A stretch of 64,000 nt of DNA from Nostoc sp. PCC 7107 (lineage in GTDB: Bacteria; Cyanobacteriota; Cyanobacteriia; Cyanobacteriales; Nostocaceae): NCBI RefSeq assembly GCF_000316625.1, contig NC_019676.1, forward strand, positions 2,553,501 through 2,617,500. Reading direction: 5' to 3'. The position numbers and the translations under genes are program-made. Shown in pieces: positions 19,755 through 28,209 of this stretch. The notes under the pieces were generated by a model. The model saw nothing but the letters and a program-made list of their open reading frames with translations, made no database searches and was not told where the DNA came from. The stretch's first letter is position 1. Each line of letters begins with the position of its first letter.

Positions 19755-20032
19755 GTCTGGGTAATGCTGTGTATACCTAAAAACCTTGTCAGGGCTGGGT
19801 GTAGGGGATTTTGTTATGTGTTCAGTCTTTTTATTTTATGATTAATTCTTTCCCTCACACCTCTACACCCATTCGTAGCAAAATTTTCCCCTTTTCTTAG
19901 TGCCATTCACCTCTCTCTGTGCAGAAACAGCAAAATACTCTCCCCAGCCACCTTAATGATACGTCTTTATACTTGTAACAGCAAAGAAGTGACTAAGTAA
20001 TTCCACATTATATTATACAAAGTAGGTAAAAA
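19755..20032. other. Intergenic region with a degenerate inverted repeat
   Basis: Spacer after kinase hybrid copy 2. GGGTGTAG near 19798 and CTACACCC near 19864 form a long-range inverted repeat of the low-complexity type common between cyanobacterial genes; it might act as a poor terminator. Nothing else is recognisable before the H-NOX-like relic. Confidence 0.4.
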
Positions 20033-20182
20033 ATGTACTGTCTAGTAAACAAAGCCGTTCAAGATATGATTTGTGAGTGCCACAGAGAAGATTCGTGGAA
20101 AACTATTAAAGAGTCATCACAAAATACGTCGGTAAAATCTATTTCTACGACTCCTGGCGACAGGGAATATAGCTATTGCTAG
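20033..20182 (+). pseudogene. Truncated H-NOX (heme-NO binding) N-terminal fragment
   Basis: A 49-codon frame from ATG 20033 to TAG 20182 begins MYCLVNKAVQDMICECHRED and continues WKTIKES. H-NOX domains characteristically start MYGLVNKAIQDMI...HGED.W..IK, so the first 27 or so residues match well, while the rest (ending DREYSYC) only faintly recalls the next H-NOX segment. A full H-NOX domain is about 180 residues and includes the heme-binding His near 105, which is missing. It is best read as a decayed gene; expression of the short peptide cannot be excluded. In other cyanobacteria H-NOX genes sit beside sensor kinases, and here the giant hybrid kinases are just upstream. Confidence 0.65.
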
Positions 20183-20204
20183 ATGCGGACATCTTTAAAA
20201 ACAC

Positions 20205-20210
20205 TATAAT
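20205..20210 (+). promoter_or_regulatory. Putative -10 box (TATAAT)
   Basis: A perfect TATAAT lies 30 bases before the GTG start at 20240. No well-spaced -35 hexamer is obvious, so this may be an extended or activator-dependent promoter. Confidence 0.35.
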
Positions 20211-20239
20211 CTACATCTGTTGAACAGAGAGATTTGCTT

Positions 20240-21574
20240 GTGGATGTCATAGTAAAACGATCGCAAACACTTAAACAAGCCTTGGTTGATTTTGTCCTAG
20301 ATGCGGAAGGCGAACTCGCACAAGCACTAGAAATTTATGCAGCCGCACAGTCGCGTCGAGGAAGTGGCGATAATACCCAACAAGGTTTAATTATTGATAG
20401 CTTTATTACAGAGGGAAAAGTTGGGGATAATTCACCTATAGAGTTATTTATTGCCAGCAATGCAGACTTATCAGAGAGCGATCGCCATTTACTCAATAGT
20501 TGGCATCGTACCTTTATGGGTTTATTTACCATCACCCAGATTCTACCTGATGGCTTGGAAATGATGAACTGGCTGACAGCTAAAAATTACATTGTCACGT
20601 CTAATAGTCCTGAAAAACAACGAGATATTTCTCGTTTCCAGATAGGAGATATATTGCTTACCCGTATTTCACCCCTGACTGAAAATGAGTGGATATTTTC
20701 TGGGACTCACACTTTTATGGGTAAACTCGGTAAGCCAAAACTCGCTGTTGCAATTGGTAATTTTAAAGATAATTATAAAAGTCATCTTTACAGTGATGCC
20801 CCCGAATTACTCGAAGAAGCATGGCAGTCAGTAGAACAATATCATCAGCAGTTTGTTGACTTTTTTGGTAGTGATGAAGTTACTTTACCAGGATACCAAT
20901 TAAACAAAAAAATAGTTGAATTTCAAGAAATTATCAGTAACAAATATCTCCAAGCAGCCGGACTAGATACTTCCAAATCTTTGGATGAGATAGCAGCAGA
21001 AGCAGGTATTAGTGAAGAAGAAATTACCGCAGCTGCTAAAGAAGTTGGCGTTGACTCTAATGCAGTTTCGCAAATGCTAAATGGAAAAAATGGCAAGCAA
21101 AAAATGGTTGCACCAAAGGTAGACTTACCTGCTGAATTACGAAAAGCTGAACAAGCCACAGCAATTTCTCATCCGCGTTGGGGGCTAATGTTTTTACCAA
21201 CATATACTAAGTTTACAACTATTTTATTAGCTGATGATTGGCAAAGTATTGCAGGTGCAGAAAAACTAATTCGTCACTACTTAGAAAATAAAAGCATTAA
21301 TGCTTATGTTTGGCATCAGTTAGCAAAAAAATATCCGAATCAACTAGAAAAAGTCTTGCAAGATTTCTTGCAGAGTCATGAGTTTAGCCTGAGTAATGAC
21401 TTGGATAAACTCTTGCAAGAGTTTGGTAAACCTACTGAACCAGAATTACCCGAAATTGCCAGTGTGCCTTTACATCTGCATAATTTATTTCAAGAAGCAC
21501 TGGCAGAAGTTAATAAATCTAAACCCAAAGCTAAGGCGCAAAAACAAGCCGCAAAAGGTTTTCAAAGAGGTTAG
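20240..21574 (+). CDS. Conserved hypothetical protein
   Basis: About 444 residues, with no signal peptide or membrane segment. Family not recognised. The N-terminal two thirds look globular, with a GLIIDSFITEG segment and SGTHTFMGKLGKPKLA. Residues around 230-290 form a helical, Ala/Glu-rich stretch with a helix-turn-helix flavour (LDEIAAEAGISEEEITAAAKEVG), and the C-terminus is Lys-rich. The start was taken as GTG 20240, since AGAGAG sits about 8 bases upstream; a TTG at 20234 is also in frame. It ends one base before the convergent Uma2 gene. The product is probably cytosolic and cyanobacterium-specific. Confidence 0.7.
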   Translation: MDVIVKRSQTLKQALVDFVLDAEGELAQALEIYAAAQSRRGSGDNTQQGLIIDSFITEGKVGDNSPIELFIASNADLSESDRHLLNSWHRTFMGLFTITQILPDGLEMMNWLTAKNYIVTSNSPEKQRDISRFQIGDILLTRISPLTENEWIFSGTHTFMGKLGKPKLAVAIGNFKDNYKSHLYSDAPELLEEAWQSVEQYHQQFVDFFGSDEVTLPGYQLNKKIVEFQEIISNKYLQAAGLDTSKSLDEIAAEAGISEEEITAAAKEVGVDSNAVSQMLNGKNGKQKMVAPKVDLPAELRKAEQATAISHPRWGLMFLPTYTKFTTILLADDWQSIAGAEKLIRHYLENKSINAYVWHQLAKKYPNQLEKVLQDFLQSHEFSLSNDLDKLLQEFGKPTEPELPEIASVPLHLHNLFQEALAEVNKSKPKAKAQKQAAKGFQRG

Positions 21575-21575
21575 G

Positions 21576-22142
21576 CTAATTCAAGTGCAACTCAAATCCA
21601 GGTAATACATCTTCCCCAGACAGAATTGCTGGAATTTGGATTACTTCGACAGAATTTTCTTGTCGATAAATTTCTACTTTGCCATCTTGATAATTAATCA
21701 GCCATCCTAAACGCAAACCATTTTCTATATATTCCTGCATTTTTTCTTGCAAAGATTTGAGCCTATCTGTTTCAGAACGCAGTTCAATGGCGAAATCTGG
21801 TACGAGTTGCGGGAATTTTTTGCGTTGTTCTAGCGTTAAAGCTTCCCACCTTGCCAGTTTTACCCAAGCTGCATCAGGAGAACGTTTTGCACCATTTGGC
21901 AGGATAAAGATAGTTGAAGAACTAAAAACTTTGCCTAATTTAGCTTGACGATTCCAATTATTCAAATCTGTAATTAAGTCTGCTTCTTGATTTCCGCTTT
22001 CTCCTCCTACTGGTGGCATAATAATTAATTCTCCTGCTGCGTTCATTTCCAAGTTTAAATCACGATTGGCAATACACAATTGATAAAATTGCTCATCACT
22101 TAAATGCGCGATGGGTTCTAGATTGAGAACTACAGTATTCAT
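21576..22142 (-). CDS. Uma2 family (DUF820) putative restriction endonuclease-like protein
   Basis: A 188-residue protein of the PD-(D/E)XK-like Uma2 family that is greatly expanded in filamentous cyanobacteria. Visible hallmarks are LNLEMNAAGELIIMPPVGGESG near residues 29-50, the SPDAAWV strand with its acidic residue, and VPDFAIELRSETDRLKSLQEK with the E-x-K-like arrangement, then YIENGLRLGWLINY. AGGAC lies 9 bases before ATG. The physiological role of the family is unsettled; nuclease activity is predicted from fold only. It is convergent with the hypothetical gene at 20240. Confidence 0.88.
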   Translation of the reverse strand: MNTVVLNLEPIAHLSDEQFYQLCIANRDLNLEMNAAGELIIMPPVGGESGNQEADLITDLNNWNRQAKLGKVFSSSTIFILPNGAKRSPDAAWVKLARWEALTLEQRKKFPQLVPDFAIELRSETDRLKSLQEKMQEYIENGLRLGWLINYQDGKVEIYRQENSVEVIQIPAILSGEDVLPGFELHLN

Positions 22143-22369
22143 TTAACTTGTCCTCGTGGCTTTTTTGCTAACTTCAGTTACTTTTGATTAAATTTTAACA
22201 GTGGAGTATCAGAGATGGTTTATCACATAAACCAGAAATTGTAGTGGCGTAGCCAGCCTAATTATTGATGAACGGGAAATTCCCAACTTTTTAAAGCAGC
22301 CTGGGGAGTTTCATCTGTAAAACTTAATTTTATATTGTATAACTTGGTATAAGTTCTCAGGGTAAGAAT

Positions 22370-22984
22370 ATGGCTACCTTAAATCGCGTTCTGTTTATTC
22401 AAGATACAGTTCTTAAACAAGAACCAGTACAATCCAGTCAATTACCTAGCACTAAGCAACAAAGTATTCCCATTGGTACGCTGCTTGTACTTAAGTCTTA
22501 TGAACTCCCAATCAATAACTCTGACCACTATAAATTATTTTTAGAAGATATTCAGTTTAAAGGTTTTAGTAGTAACTGGTTTGCTTTTGGGAAACACGCC
22601 AAAATTATCCAAGAGGAAATCACTCCTGTTACGAATATTAGCGCGATCGCCACTAAGCAACAATCTAAGGATAGTGTAAAAGTTACTGTAGATCGTCAGT
22701 CGGTCGGGAATCAACAAGGTTTTCTCAAGCTGGTGTTTAACGCAGAGACGATAATTAAGCGCCAACCTGTTGATTCTAAGGTGCTGAATGATCAATCTAA
22801 ACAGATAATTCCCGCAGGTACAGAATTAATTTTATCAACAGATAAGCCGGATACTAATAATAGTGTGAAATTCTCCATTCAGGATAATCATCTCAGATTT
22901 AACCTGAAGGATGTTGAATTTAAAGGTTTCTCGAAAGATTGGTATGTCTTTACGCAACACGTCGGTATTCAACGCGTTGATTAG
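22370..22984 (+). CDS. Unknown protein with two tandem ~85-residue repeats
   Basis: A 204-residue protein made of two homologous halves. The first has VLFIQDTVLKQEPVQSSQL, then IPIGTLLVLKSYE and FKGFSSNWFAFGKHAKI; the second has LVFNAETIIKRQPVDSKVL, IPAGTELILSTDK and FKGFSKDWYVFTQHVGI. The two are joined by a short Lys/Gln/Ser linker. No signal peptide or catalytic motif is visible. Similar modules seem to occur in cyanobacterial cell-wall or peptidase-linked proteins, but I cannot name the family with confidence. It probably has a small beta-rich binding fold. Confidence 0.65.
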   Translation: MATLNRVLFIQDTVLKQEPVQSSQLPSTKQQSIPIGTLLVLKSYELPINNSDHYKLFLEDIQFKGFSSNWFAFGKHAKIIQEEITPVTNISAIATKQQSKDSVKVTVDRQSVGNQQGFLKLVFNAETIIKRQPVDSKVLNDQSKQIIPAGTELILSTDKPDTNNSVKFSIQDNHLRFNLKDVEFKGFSKDWYVFTQHVGIQRVD

Positions 22985-23199
22985 ATATTTCCCAAAAAAA
23001 CTGTTGCATAGTTGAGGGAGGATTGCGATCGCAAAATCCATCGGTGCTACCAGTGAAATCACAATTGTGATCGCAATAATTAAGGTTTTTCGTCTAAAGT
23101 GCTATATTTAGTCCCATCAGTAAAAATACTGGTTAAATTTAAGTTAAAAATAAGACGCATTTTTTAACCACGAGAGAAAATTGAGTAGGGATACGTAGA

Positions 23200-24654
23200 G
23201 TGAAAAGCCAGTTTTCAAAATACTACAGGCTGTTAGTTATTTTTGCCTGTACGGTGTTGATTGCCTTTGCTGGTCAAGCTGCGATCGCGCAGAATAATAG
23301 CCCTTGGCGCAATCAACGCAGACAGCCGGTAGAAATGATTGTCGGCGGTGATTTTGTGGTCACGATGAATGATGCACAACCTGTAATTAAGAATGGTGCG
23401 GTGGCCCTCAACGACGGCAAAATTGTTGCTGTAGATACACAAGACAAAATCATGGCATCTTACAGATCTGCCAAGAGACTATCCGGCGAAGGTAAGGTAC
23501 TCATGCCTGGTCTTGTCAATGGTCATTCTCATACAGCAATGGTGTTGTTTCGCGGTCTGGCAGACGACTTAAACTTACAAGATTGGTTACAAAATTATAT
23601 ATTTCCCGCAGAAGGACAGTTCGTTAACGAAAACTTCATCCGCGTTGGTGAGACACTGGCTTGTTGGGAAATGATTAGTGGTGGCACTACGACATTTGTT
23701 GATATGTACTTCAAGCCCGATGTTGCCGCTAGAGTAGTTGATCAATGTGGCTTGCGGGCTGTAATAGCACCTTCATCTATCGATTTTCCTAGCCCTGGTT
23801 TTCGCGGCTGGGATGATGCGTTTGCTGCGGCAGTAGATTTCGTGAAACGTTGGAAAGGACGGAACCCACGAATTATCACAGCTTTAGCTCCTCACGCTCC
23901 TTACACTGTCTCGCCAGAGCATCTGAAACAAGCTATCCAGGCAGCACGTCAATACGATGTGCCATTGACGATTCACCTTGCAGAAACACCAACCGAAGTT
24001 CAAGACATCCAACAGCGCTATAATGCCACCCCAGTACAACATCTAGAAAATATCGGGTTCTTAGATCCGCGAGTCTTTGCTGCTCATGTAGTTTGGCCTA
24101 ATGAAAGTGAAATTGCGCTGATGGCAAGACGCGGTGTTGGTGTCATCCATAATCCTGAATCGAATTTGAAGTTGGCTTCTGGCTTTGCACCTGTTCCGGC
24201 GATGGTACAGGCAGGAATTAAAGTTGGTCTGGGTACGGATGGTGCTGCGTCCAACAATGATTTAGATATGTGGGAAGCGATTCGTCTTACTGCCCTGATT
24301 CATAAAGGCACAACTCTCGACCCTACCACTTTACCGGCCAGGACTGTCTTACGGATGGCAACCTTGGGAGGTGCAGAAGCCCTCGGTTTGGCTGATAAAA
24401 TTGGTGCTGTCAAAGTTGGGTTGCAAGCAGATTTAATTCAAGTAGACCTCACATCTGCACACCTGACTCCTCTTTACGATGTTATTTCCCATCTCGTTTA
24501 TGCAGCAAAAGCTGAGGATGTTGATACTGTAATTGTGGATGGGAAAGTTCTCATGTCTGAGCGTAAGGTTCTTACGGTTGACACTAAGCAAGTTCGGCGT
24601 GAAGCTATCAGGATTGGTGAGCAGATTCAAGCAGAGATCCGTCCATCGAATTAA
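23200..24654 (+). CDS. Exported amidohydrolase (MtaD/SAH deaminase-like)
   Basis: A 484-residue metal-dependent amidohydrolase with a Sec signal peptide (hydrophobic 11-27, AIA^Q near 30). The metal ligands are seen in VNGHSHTAMV (His109, His111), TIHLAETPTE and LGTDGAASNN; the segment MPGLVNGHSHTAMVLFRGLADDLNLQDWL is broken here only by function, being the typical MtaD/TrzA signature. The family deaminates 5'-methylthioadenosine, S-adenosylhomocysteine or related aminated heterocycles. The signal peptide is unusual because these substrates are normally cytosolic, so the enzyme may scavenge nucleosides in the periplasm. The start is GTG 23200, preceded by a weak purine stretch. No operon partner. 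Confidence 0.82.
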   Translation: MKSQFSKYYRLLVIFACTVLIAFAGQAAIAQNNSPWRNQRRQPVEMIVGGDFVVTMNDAQPVIKNGAVALNDGKIVAVDTQDKIMASYRSAKRLSGEGKVLMPGLVNGHSHTAMVLFRGLADDLNLQDWLQNYIFPAEGQFVNENFIRVGETLACWEMISGGTTTFVDMYFKPDVAARVVDQCGLRAVIAPSSIDFPSPGFRGWDDAFAAAVDFVKRWKGRNPRIITALAPHAPYTVSPEHLKQAIQAARQYDVPLTIHLAETPTEVQDIQQRYNATPVQHLENIGFLDPRVFAAHVVWPNESEIALMARRGVGVIHNPESNLKLASGFAPVPAMVQAGIKVGLGTDGAASNNDLDMWEAIRLTALIHKGTTLDPTTLPARTVLRMATLGGAEALGLADKIGAVKVGLQADLIQVDLTSAHLTPLYDVISHLVYAAKAEDVDTVIVDGKVLMSERKVLTVDTKQVRREAIRIGEQIQAEIRPSN

Positions 24655-24692
24655 CTCTTGTTTTGAAACATCACCAAACAAAATTCTCTTCT

Positions 24693-24783
24693 AGGACTTA
24701 CGTAAAAAAACTCTCAAAGTCTCATTCCTCTGTGAACTCTGCGTCTCTGTGGTTCGATTTTCCGTAGCCTGTGCGTAAGTCCT
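24693..24783. repeat. MITE-like element with AGGACTTACG terminal inverted repeats
   Basis: A 91-base unit bounded by AGGACTTACG (24693-24702) and CGTAAGTCCT (24774-24783). The interior is CT-rich (CTCTGCGTCTCTGTGG). Elements with this terminal repeat are common in Nostoc-like genomes and have no coding capacity. A related interior occurs again near 62730-62785. Confidence 0.65.
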
Positions 24784-24859
24784 GTCTTCCAATGGCTTGA
24801 AAATCCATGCCTTAGTACGCCGCTTAGGCTGTTTAGTTTTCTCGATTGGTAAATAAAAT

Positions 24860-24887
24860 GGCGCGATCGCACAGTGTTGATCGCGCC
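24860..24887 (-). terminator. Terminator of the DUF3370 gene
   Basis: Perfect arms GGCGCGATC / GATCGCGCC with a 10-base loop that contains a HIP1 motif. On the minus strand the hairpin is followed by ATTTTATTT, and it lies 60 bases past the DUF3370 stop. Confidence 0.6.
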
Positions 24888-24947
24888 GCCAATAATCAGC
24901 TACGTACTACAATTTTGGCGTTGCATATTTTCAGTAATGCCGAAAAA

Positions 24948-26306
24948 TCATTTTTGAGTTGACACAGTTAATACTTGCGGTGGGGTAGCATCGGGGGGAT
25001 AGAGAAAGTCTACTTCCACTAATCTGCGATCGCTCGCTTTCAGATTTAATACTACCAGTGGCTCTCCTGGTTGACCCCGCTTTTGGACTAAATGCACAAA
25101 TTTGGTTTGCGCCATACCTCTATCATCTTTGTACCGTATCCGCACACTTCCACGAAAGAATGTTTGGCGTGCTGGGGTGCTAAAAAAGCGCAGTCCAGGT
25201 TTCACTAACTGGTCTTCTTTAATTGGGGTTTGCATGGCCACAGCCACAGTTTGCGGTGTAGATGTGTTGTTATATAACGGTAACTTCAAGTTGTATTGAA
25301 TTGCATAGTTACCATGTGCGCGATATGCAGTATCGGGATAACGCGCTAACATCGGCGCACTTTGAATTTGATTAGTCCCCAAAGTTCCGCCGTGCAAGGT
25401 ACTCAAGGCATAGGAAATAGCTTGTCCCGCCTGGGGAATGGTTAAGAATCTGGCTTTGGGACTATCTACTATAAATGCACGCCAAAAGGAACCGCCGACA
25501 ACCCCCGCGACTCTTCCGTAAATTCTCGGTTTACCAGTTTCTTCTAAAGGAGTAGGTGTTTTATCCCGTGGCGTGGATAGTTCACCGTTATCTAATAAAT
25601 TTTCCCACTCTGCTAAAGTTGGCGCACGTTCGCTACCATCAGCATTATCCTTGGCAAACATCGCTAAACTAGCGGCGTAAACTGTCCCATTAGTCCGCAA
25701 GCGCATCAAGGTAGACCGACCATTTAAAGGCGGCGTTAACCCTTGTACGGGAATGGGGAGATTAAGTAACATTTGACTTTGCTTAGGTGCAAGAATTATT
25801 TGCGCCGGAAAAATTGATTGTCGCCTTCCTCTGAGAATATCAGACATAGCGCGATCGCCTGGCCCGGCAAATACTTTACCCGCAGCATCTTCGACAAACG
25901 GCGGTAACTCAATAAATGGTGCATCGGGTTGACTTAAATAACTCGCCGCTTGCAAGACATTGACGGTGACTGGTTGGTCAGTTGGGTTATGCAGAATTAC
26001 ACCGAGATAGAGCGATCTCAGATTTTCTGGGGGGTCGGCTTTCGCCACATGGTGAGCAAAAATATCAAATCGTCCCCGAAAAGGAAAATTTAAATGCGCT
26101 GTTGGGACTTTTTTACTATCCCCTGGAAAAGTAGACAATAAAATTCCTTCTTTCAACACCAATTCTGGACTATTGCTATTAAACGTTGGGACTGAATCTA
26201 ACTGTCCTGGTAAAGGCAAAACTTGTTGCTGTTGGACAACTTCTTCTGGTGGTGGTGTGGGCGGTGTGGCTTGAGCAATCAGTAAGCTGAGTAAAAATGA
26301 CAACAT
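24948..26306 (-). CDS. DUF3370 family exported protein
   Basis: A 452-residue protein with an N-terminal hydrophobic signal (residues 1-13, then a proline-rich linker). The DUF3370 core is recognisable: VLKEGILLSTFPG, HLNFPFRGRFDIFAHHVAK, RSLYLGVILHNPT, the FVEDAAGKVFAGPGDRAMSD segment and YGRVAGVVGGSFW. It lacks an obvious catalytic site. The family is almost restricted to cyanobacteria and probably periplasmic or surface-linked; its role is unknown. It is transcribed alone and ended by the hairpin at 24860. Confidence 0.85.
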   Translation of the reverse strand: MLSFLLSLLIAQATPPTPPPEEVVQQQQVLPLPGQLDSVPTFNSNSPELVLKEGILLSTFPGDSKKVPTAHLNFPFRGRFDIFAHHVAKADPPENLRSLYLGVILHNPTDQPVTVNVLQAASYLSQPDAPFIELPPFVEDAAGKVFAGPGDRAMSDILRGRRQSIFPAQIILAPKQSQMLLNLPIPVQGLTPPLNGRSTLMRLRTNGTVYAASLAMFAKDNADGSERAPTLAEWENLLDNGELSTPRDKTPTPLEETGKPRIYGRVAGVVGGSFWRAFIVDSPKARFLTIPQAGQAISYALSTLHGGTLGTNQIQSAPMLARYPDTAYRAHGNYAIQYNLKLPLYNNTSTPQTVAVAMQTPIKEDQLVKPGLRFFSTPARQTFFRGSVRIRYKDDRGMAQTKFVHLVQKRGQPGEPLVVLNLKASDRRLVEVDFLYPPDATPPQVLTVSTQK

Positions 26307-26346
26307 ATACTTAGGTGACTATTTTTCCTACAAGACGCACACCATT

Positions 26347-26859
26347 TTATGCGAGTGCCAAATTGTGAATAATTAATAAGAAATCGGCAACAATAGCTAC
26401 CAAATTTTCTTGATTTAAAATTGGAACGTGAACAAATATACAACGATTTGTCAGTTGATATTGGTGTAAATAGTCAAGAACTGCATAATAAAGACCCTCG
26501 CACACAAATTTACCGCAGTCCTTACTAATATCAGTTGCTACTGTTCCCGAAACTAATTTTTCCAAATTTACTCCGGTCGCCAAAAAAATTTCTCCTTGAT
26601 TAGCACCCATCTCTACACTTAATCGCTGGCGACTTGCAGCCATGCCACAACAGATAATGTAATCTGGTTGCAACTGGGAGATTTTTTGAATTACCCAGGA
26701 ACTAGCCAGCATCACATCTACAGGTAACAGCCGGAGAAATTTTAAATCGTGGGGAATGGAATCAACTTGACTCACTTCTTGCAATAAATCATCCGATGAA
26801 TTTGACGGTTGATCATTTAACCAAGTGTCAAAAGAAGTTAATAGAATTCTTTTCTTCAT
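26347..26859 (-). CDS. Pyroglutamyl-peptidase I-like cysteine peptidase (C15)
   Basis: A 170-residue protein that begins MKKRILLTSFDTWLNDQPSNSS, the C15 family start (where F-G-F or F-D precede N-SS). A Glu83-Cys120-His144 set fits the catalytic triad: VEMGAN, DCGKFVCEGLYY and IFVHVPIL. C15 enzymes remove N-terminal pyroglutamate from peptides in the cytosol. The protein is shorter than the typical 200-215 residues, mainly at the C-terminus, but the triad is intact. It is divergent from hisH with a 58-base spacer. Confidence 0.75.
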   Translation of the reverse strand: MKKRILLTSFDTWLNDQPSNSSDDLLQEVSQVDSIPHDLKFLRLLPVDVMLASSWVIQKISQLQPDYIICCGMAASRQRLSVEMGANQGEIFLATGVNLEKLVSGTVATDISKDCGKFVCEGLYYAVLDYLHQYQLTNRCIFVHVPILNQENLVAIVADFLLIIHNLALA

Positions 26860-26917
26860 TAGAATTATTATTTAGAATAGAAAAACCCTCCATAATAAAT
26901 TTACAAGGAGCAGGTCA

Positions 26918-27553
26918 ATGCCAGTTATTGCAGTCGTAGATTACGACATGGGAAATTTGCACTCAGTCTGTAAAGGCATAGAAAAAGCTGGGGCAACTCC
27001 TAAGATTACAGATTCTGCTAAAGAGATATCATTAGCAGATGCGGTAGTATTGCCAGGAGTTGGTGCATTTGATCCCGCAGTGCAACATCTCAGAGAACGG
27101 AATTTAGAGCAACCAATTAAAGACGCGATCGCTTCTGGTAAACCTTTCTTAGGAATTTGTTTAGGATTGCAAATTCTATTTGAATCAAGTGCAGAAGGAA
27201 CCCAACCAGGGCTAGGAATTATCAAAGGAAAAGTCCGCCGATTTCAGCATGAACCAGGAATTACAATTCCCCACATGGGTTGGAATCAACTGGAATTTAC
27301 TCAACCAAAAAGCATTTTATGGGAGCATTTACCTGCAAACCCTTGGGTTTATTTTGTGCATTCTTATTATGTTGACCCAACAGATCCGCAAGTTCGGGCT
27401 GCAACTGTTACCCACGGTACTCAAACTATCACAGCTGCTATTGCCAAAGAAAACCTGATGGCAGTGCAATTTCACCCGGAAAAATCATCTAATATAGGAT
27501 TGCAAATCCTGTCTAATTTTGTTTCTCAAGTTCGTGAACAAATTGCCGCATAA
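26918..27553 (+). CDS. hisH: Imidazole glycerol phosphate synthase glutaminase subunit HisH
   Basis: Class I glutamine amidotransferase of histidine synthesis. It releases ammonia from glutamine and channels it to HisF, which makes imidazole glycerol phosphate and AICAR. The 211-residue protein has the catalytic Cys81 in FLGICLGLQILFE and the His186/Glu188 pair in AVQFHPEKSS; the N-terminus IAVVDYDMGNLHSV and PGVGAFDPAV are typical. AAGGAG precedes the ATG at good spacing. No other his gene is adjacent, as is usual for dispersed cyanobacterial his genes. Confidence 0.96.
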   Translation: MPVIAVVDYDMGNLHSVCKGIEKAGATPKITDSAKEISLADAVVLPGVGAFDPAVQHLRERNLEQPIKDAIASGKPFLGICLGLQILFESSAEGTQPGLGIIKGKVRRFQHEPGITIPHMGWNQLEFTQPKSILWEHLPANPWVYFVHSYYVDPTDPQVRAATVTHGTQTITAAIAKENLMAVQFHPEKSSNIGLQILSNFVSQVREQIAA

Positions 27554-27555
27554 GA

Positions 27556-27632
27556 TTTGTGATTTGTCATTTGTGATTTGTCATTTGTTTTGTTACAGAC
27601 TAATGACTAATGACCATTGACCAATGACTAAT
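27556..27632. repeat. Short tandem repeats (STRR, heptamer type)
   Basis: Between hisH and rsmD the sequence is built of 7-base units such as TTTGTGA/TTTGTCA followed by ATGACTA/ATGACCA. This is the STRR pattern of heterocystous cyanobacteria and does not encode protein. Confidence 0.7.
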
Positions 27633-27636
27633 TATC

Positions 27637-28209
27637 ATGAGCCTGAGAATTTACGGCAAACGTCCGATTAAAACCTTACCAGGGAAAGAAACCAGACCTA
27701 CAAGTGCTAGGGTAAGGGAAGCTGTTTTTAATATTTGGCAAGGCGAAATTGCAGATTATCGCTGGCTAGATTTGTGCGCCGGTAGTGGTTCAATGGGCGC
27801 AGAAGCTTTGTGTCGAGGAGCCAGCTTGGTAGTAGGAATTGAACAATCAAGCCGAGCCTGTGCAATTATTCAAGAAAATTGGCAGCAATTAGCTAACAGT
27901 GAACAAAAATGGCAGCTATTGCGGGGTGATGTAATTCAACAGTTAAAAATTTTGTCAGGAAAACAGTTTGACAAAATTTATTTTGATCCGCCATACACCA
28001 GTGGATTATATCAACCTGTGCTAGAAGCGATCGCTGATTATAATTTGTTAGATACTAAAGGTGAAATCGCCGTAGAACACAATCCCCAAGGCTGGACACC
28101 ACCAACAATCCCCAATTGGGAAATCTCGCGTCAAAAAGTTTACGGTAACACAGCTTTGACTTTCTACAGAATTATGGACTCAGCTACAGACAGTGAAACG
28201 GGCGGTTAG
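27637..28209 (+). CDS. rsmD: 16S rRNA (guanine-N2)-methyltransferase RsmD
   Basis: A 190-residue class I methyltransferase that modifies G966 of 16S rRNA during 30S assembly. It starts MSLRIYGKRPIKTLPG, then RPTSARVREAVFNIW, SAM motif I LDLCAGSGSMGAEALCRGA (residues 45-63) and the catalytic motif IV FDPPY (116-120), all characteristic of RsmD/YhhF. The last codons and the TAG stop lie within the left end of a miniature inverted-repeat element (see 28201-28340), so the C-terminal few residues are probably recruited from that element. There is no clear SD box before ATG. Confidence 0.93.
   Translation: MSLRIYGKRPIKTLPGKETRPTSARVREAVFNIWQGEIADYRWLDLCAGSGSMGAEALCRGASLVVGIEQSSRACAIIQENWQQLANSEQKWQLLRGDVIQQLKILSGKQFDKIYFDPPYTSGLYQPVLEAIADYNLLDTKGEIAVEHNPQGWTPPTIPNWEISRQKVYGNTALTFYRIMDSATDSETGG

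Noticed and set aside
27556..27632. Regular repeats considered as a CRISPR array
   Set aside because: Units are only 7 bases long with no unique spacers, the STRR pattern; no cas gene is in the window.
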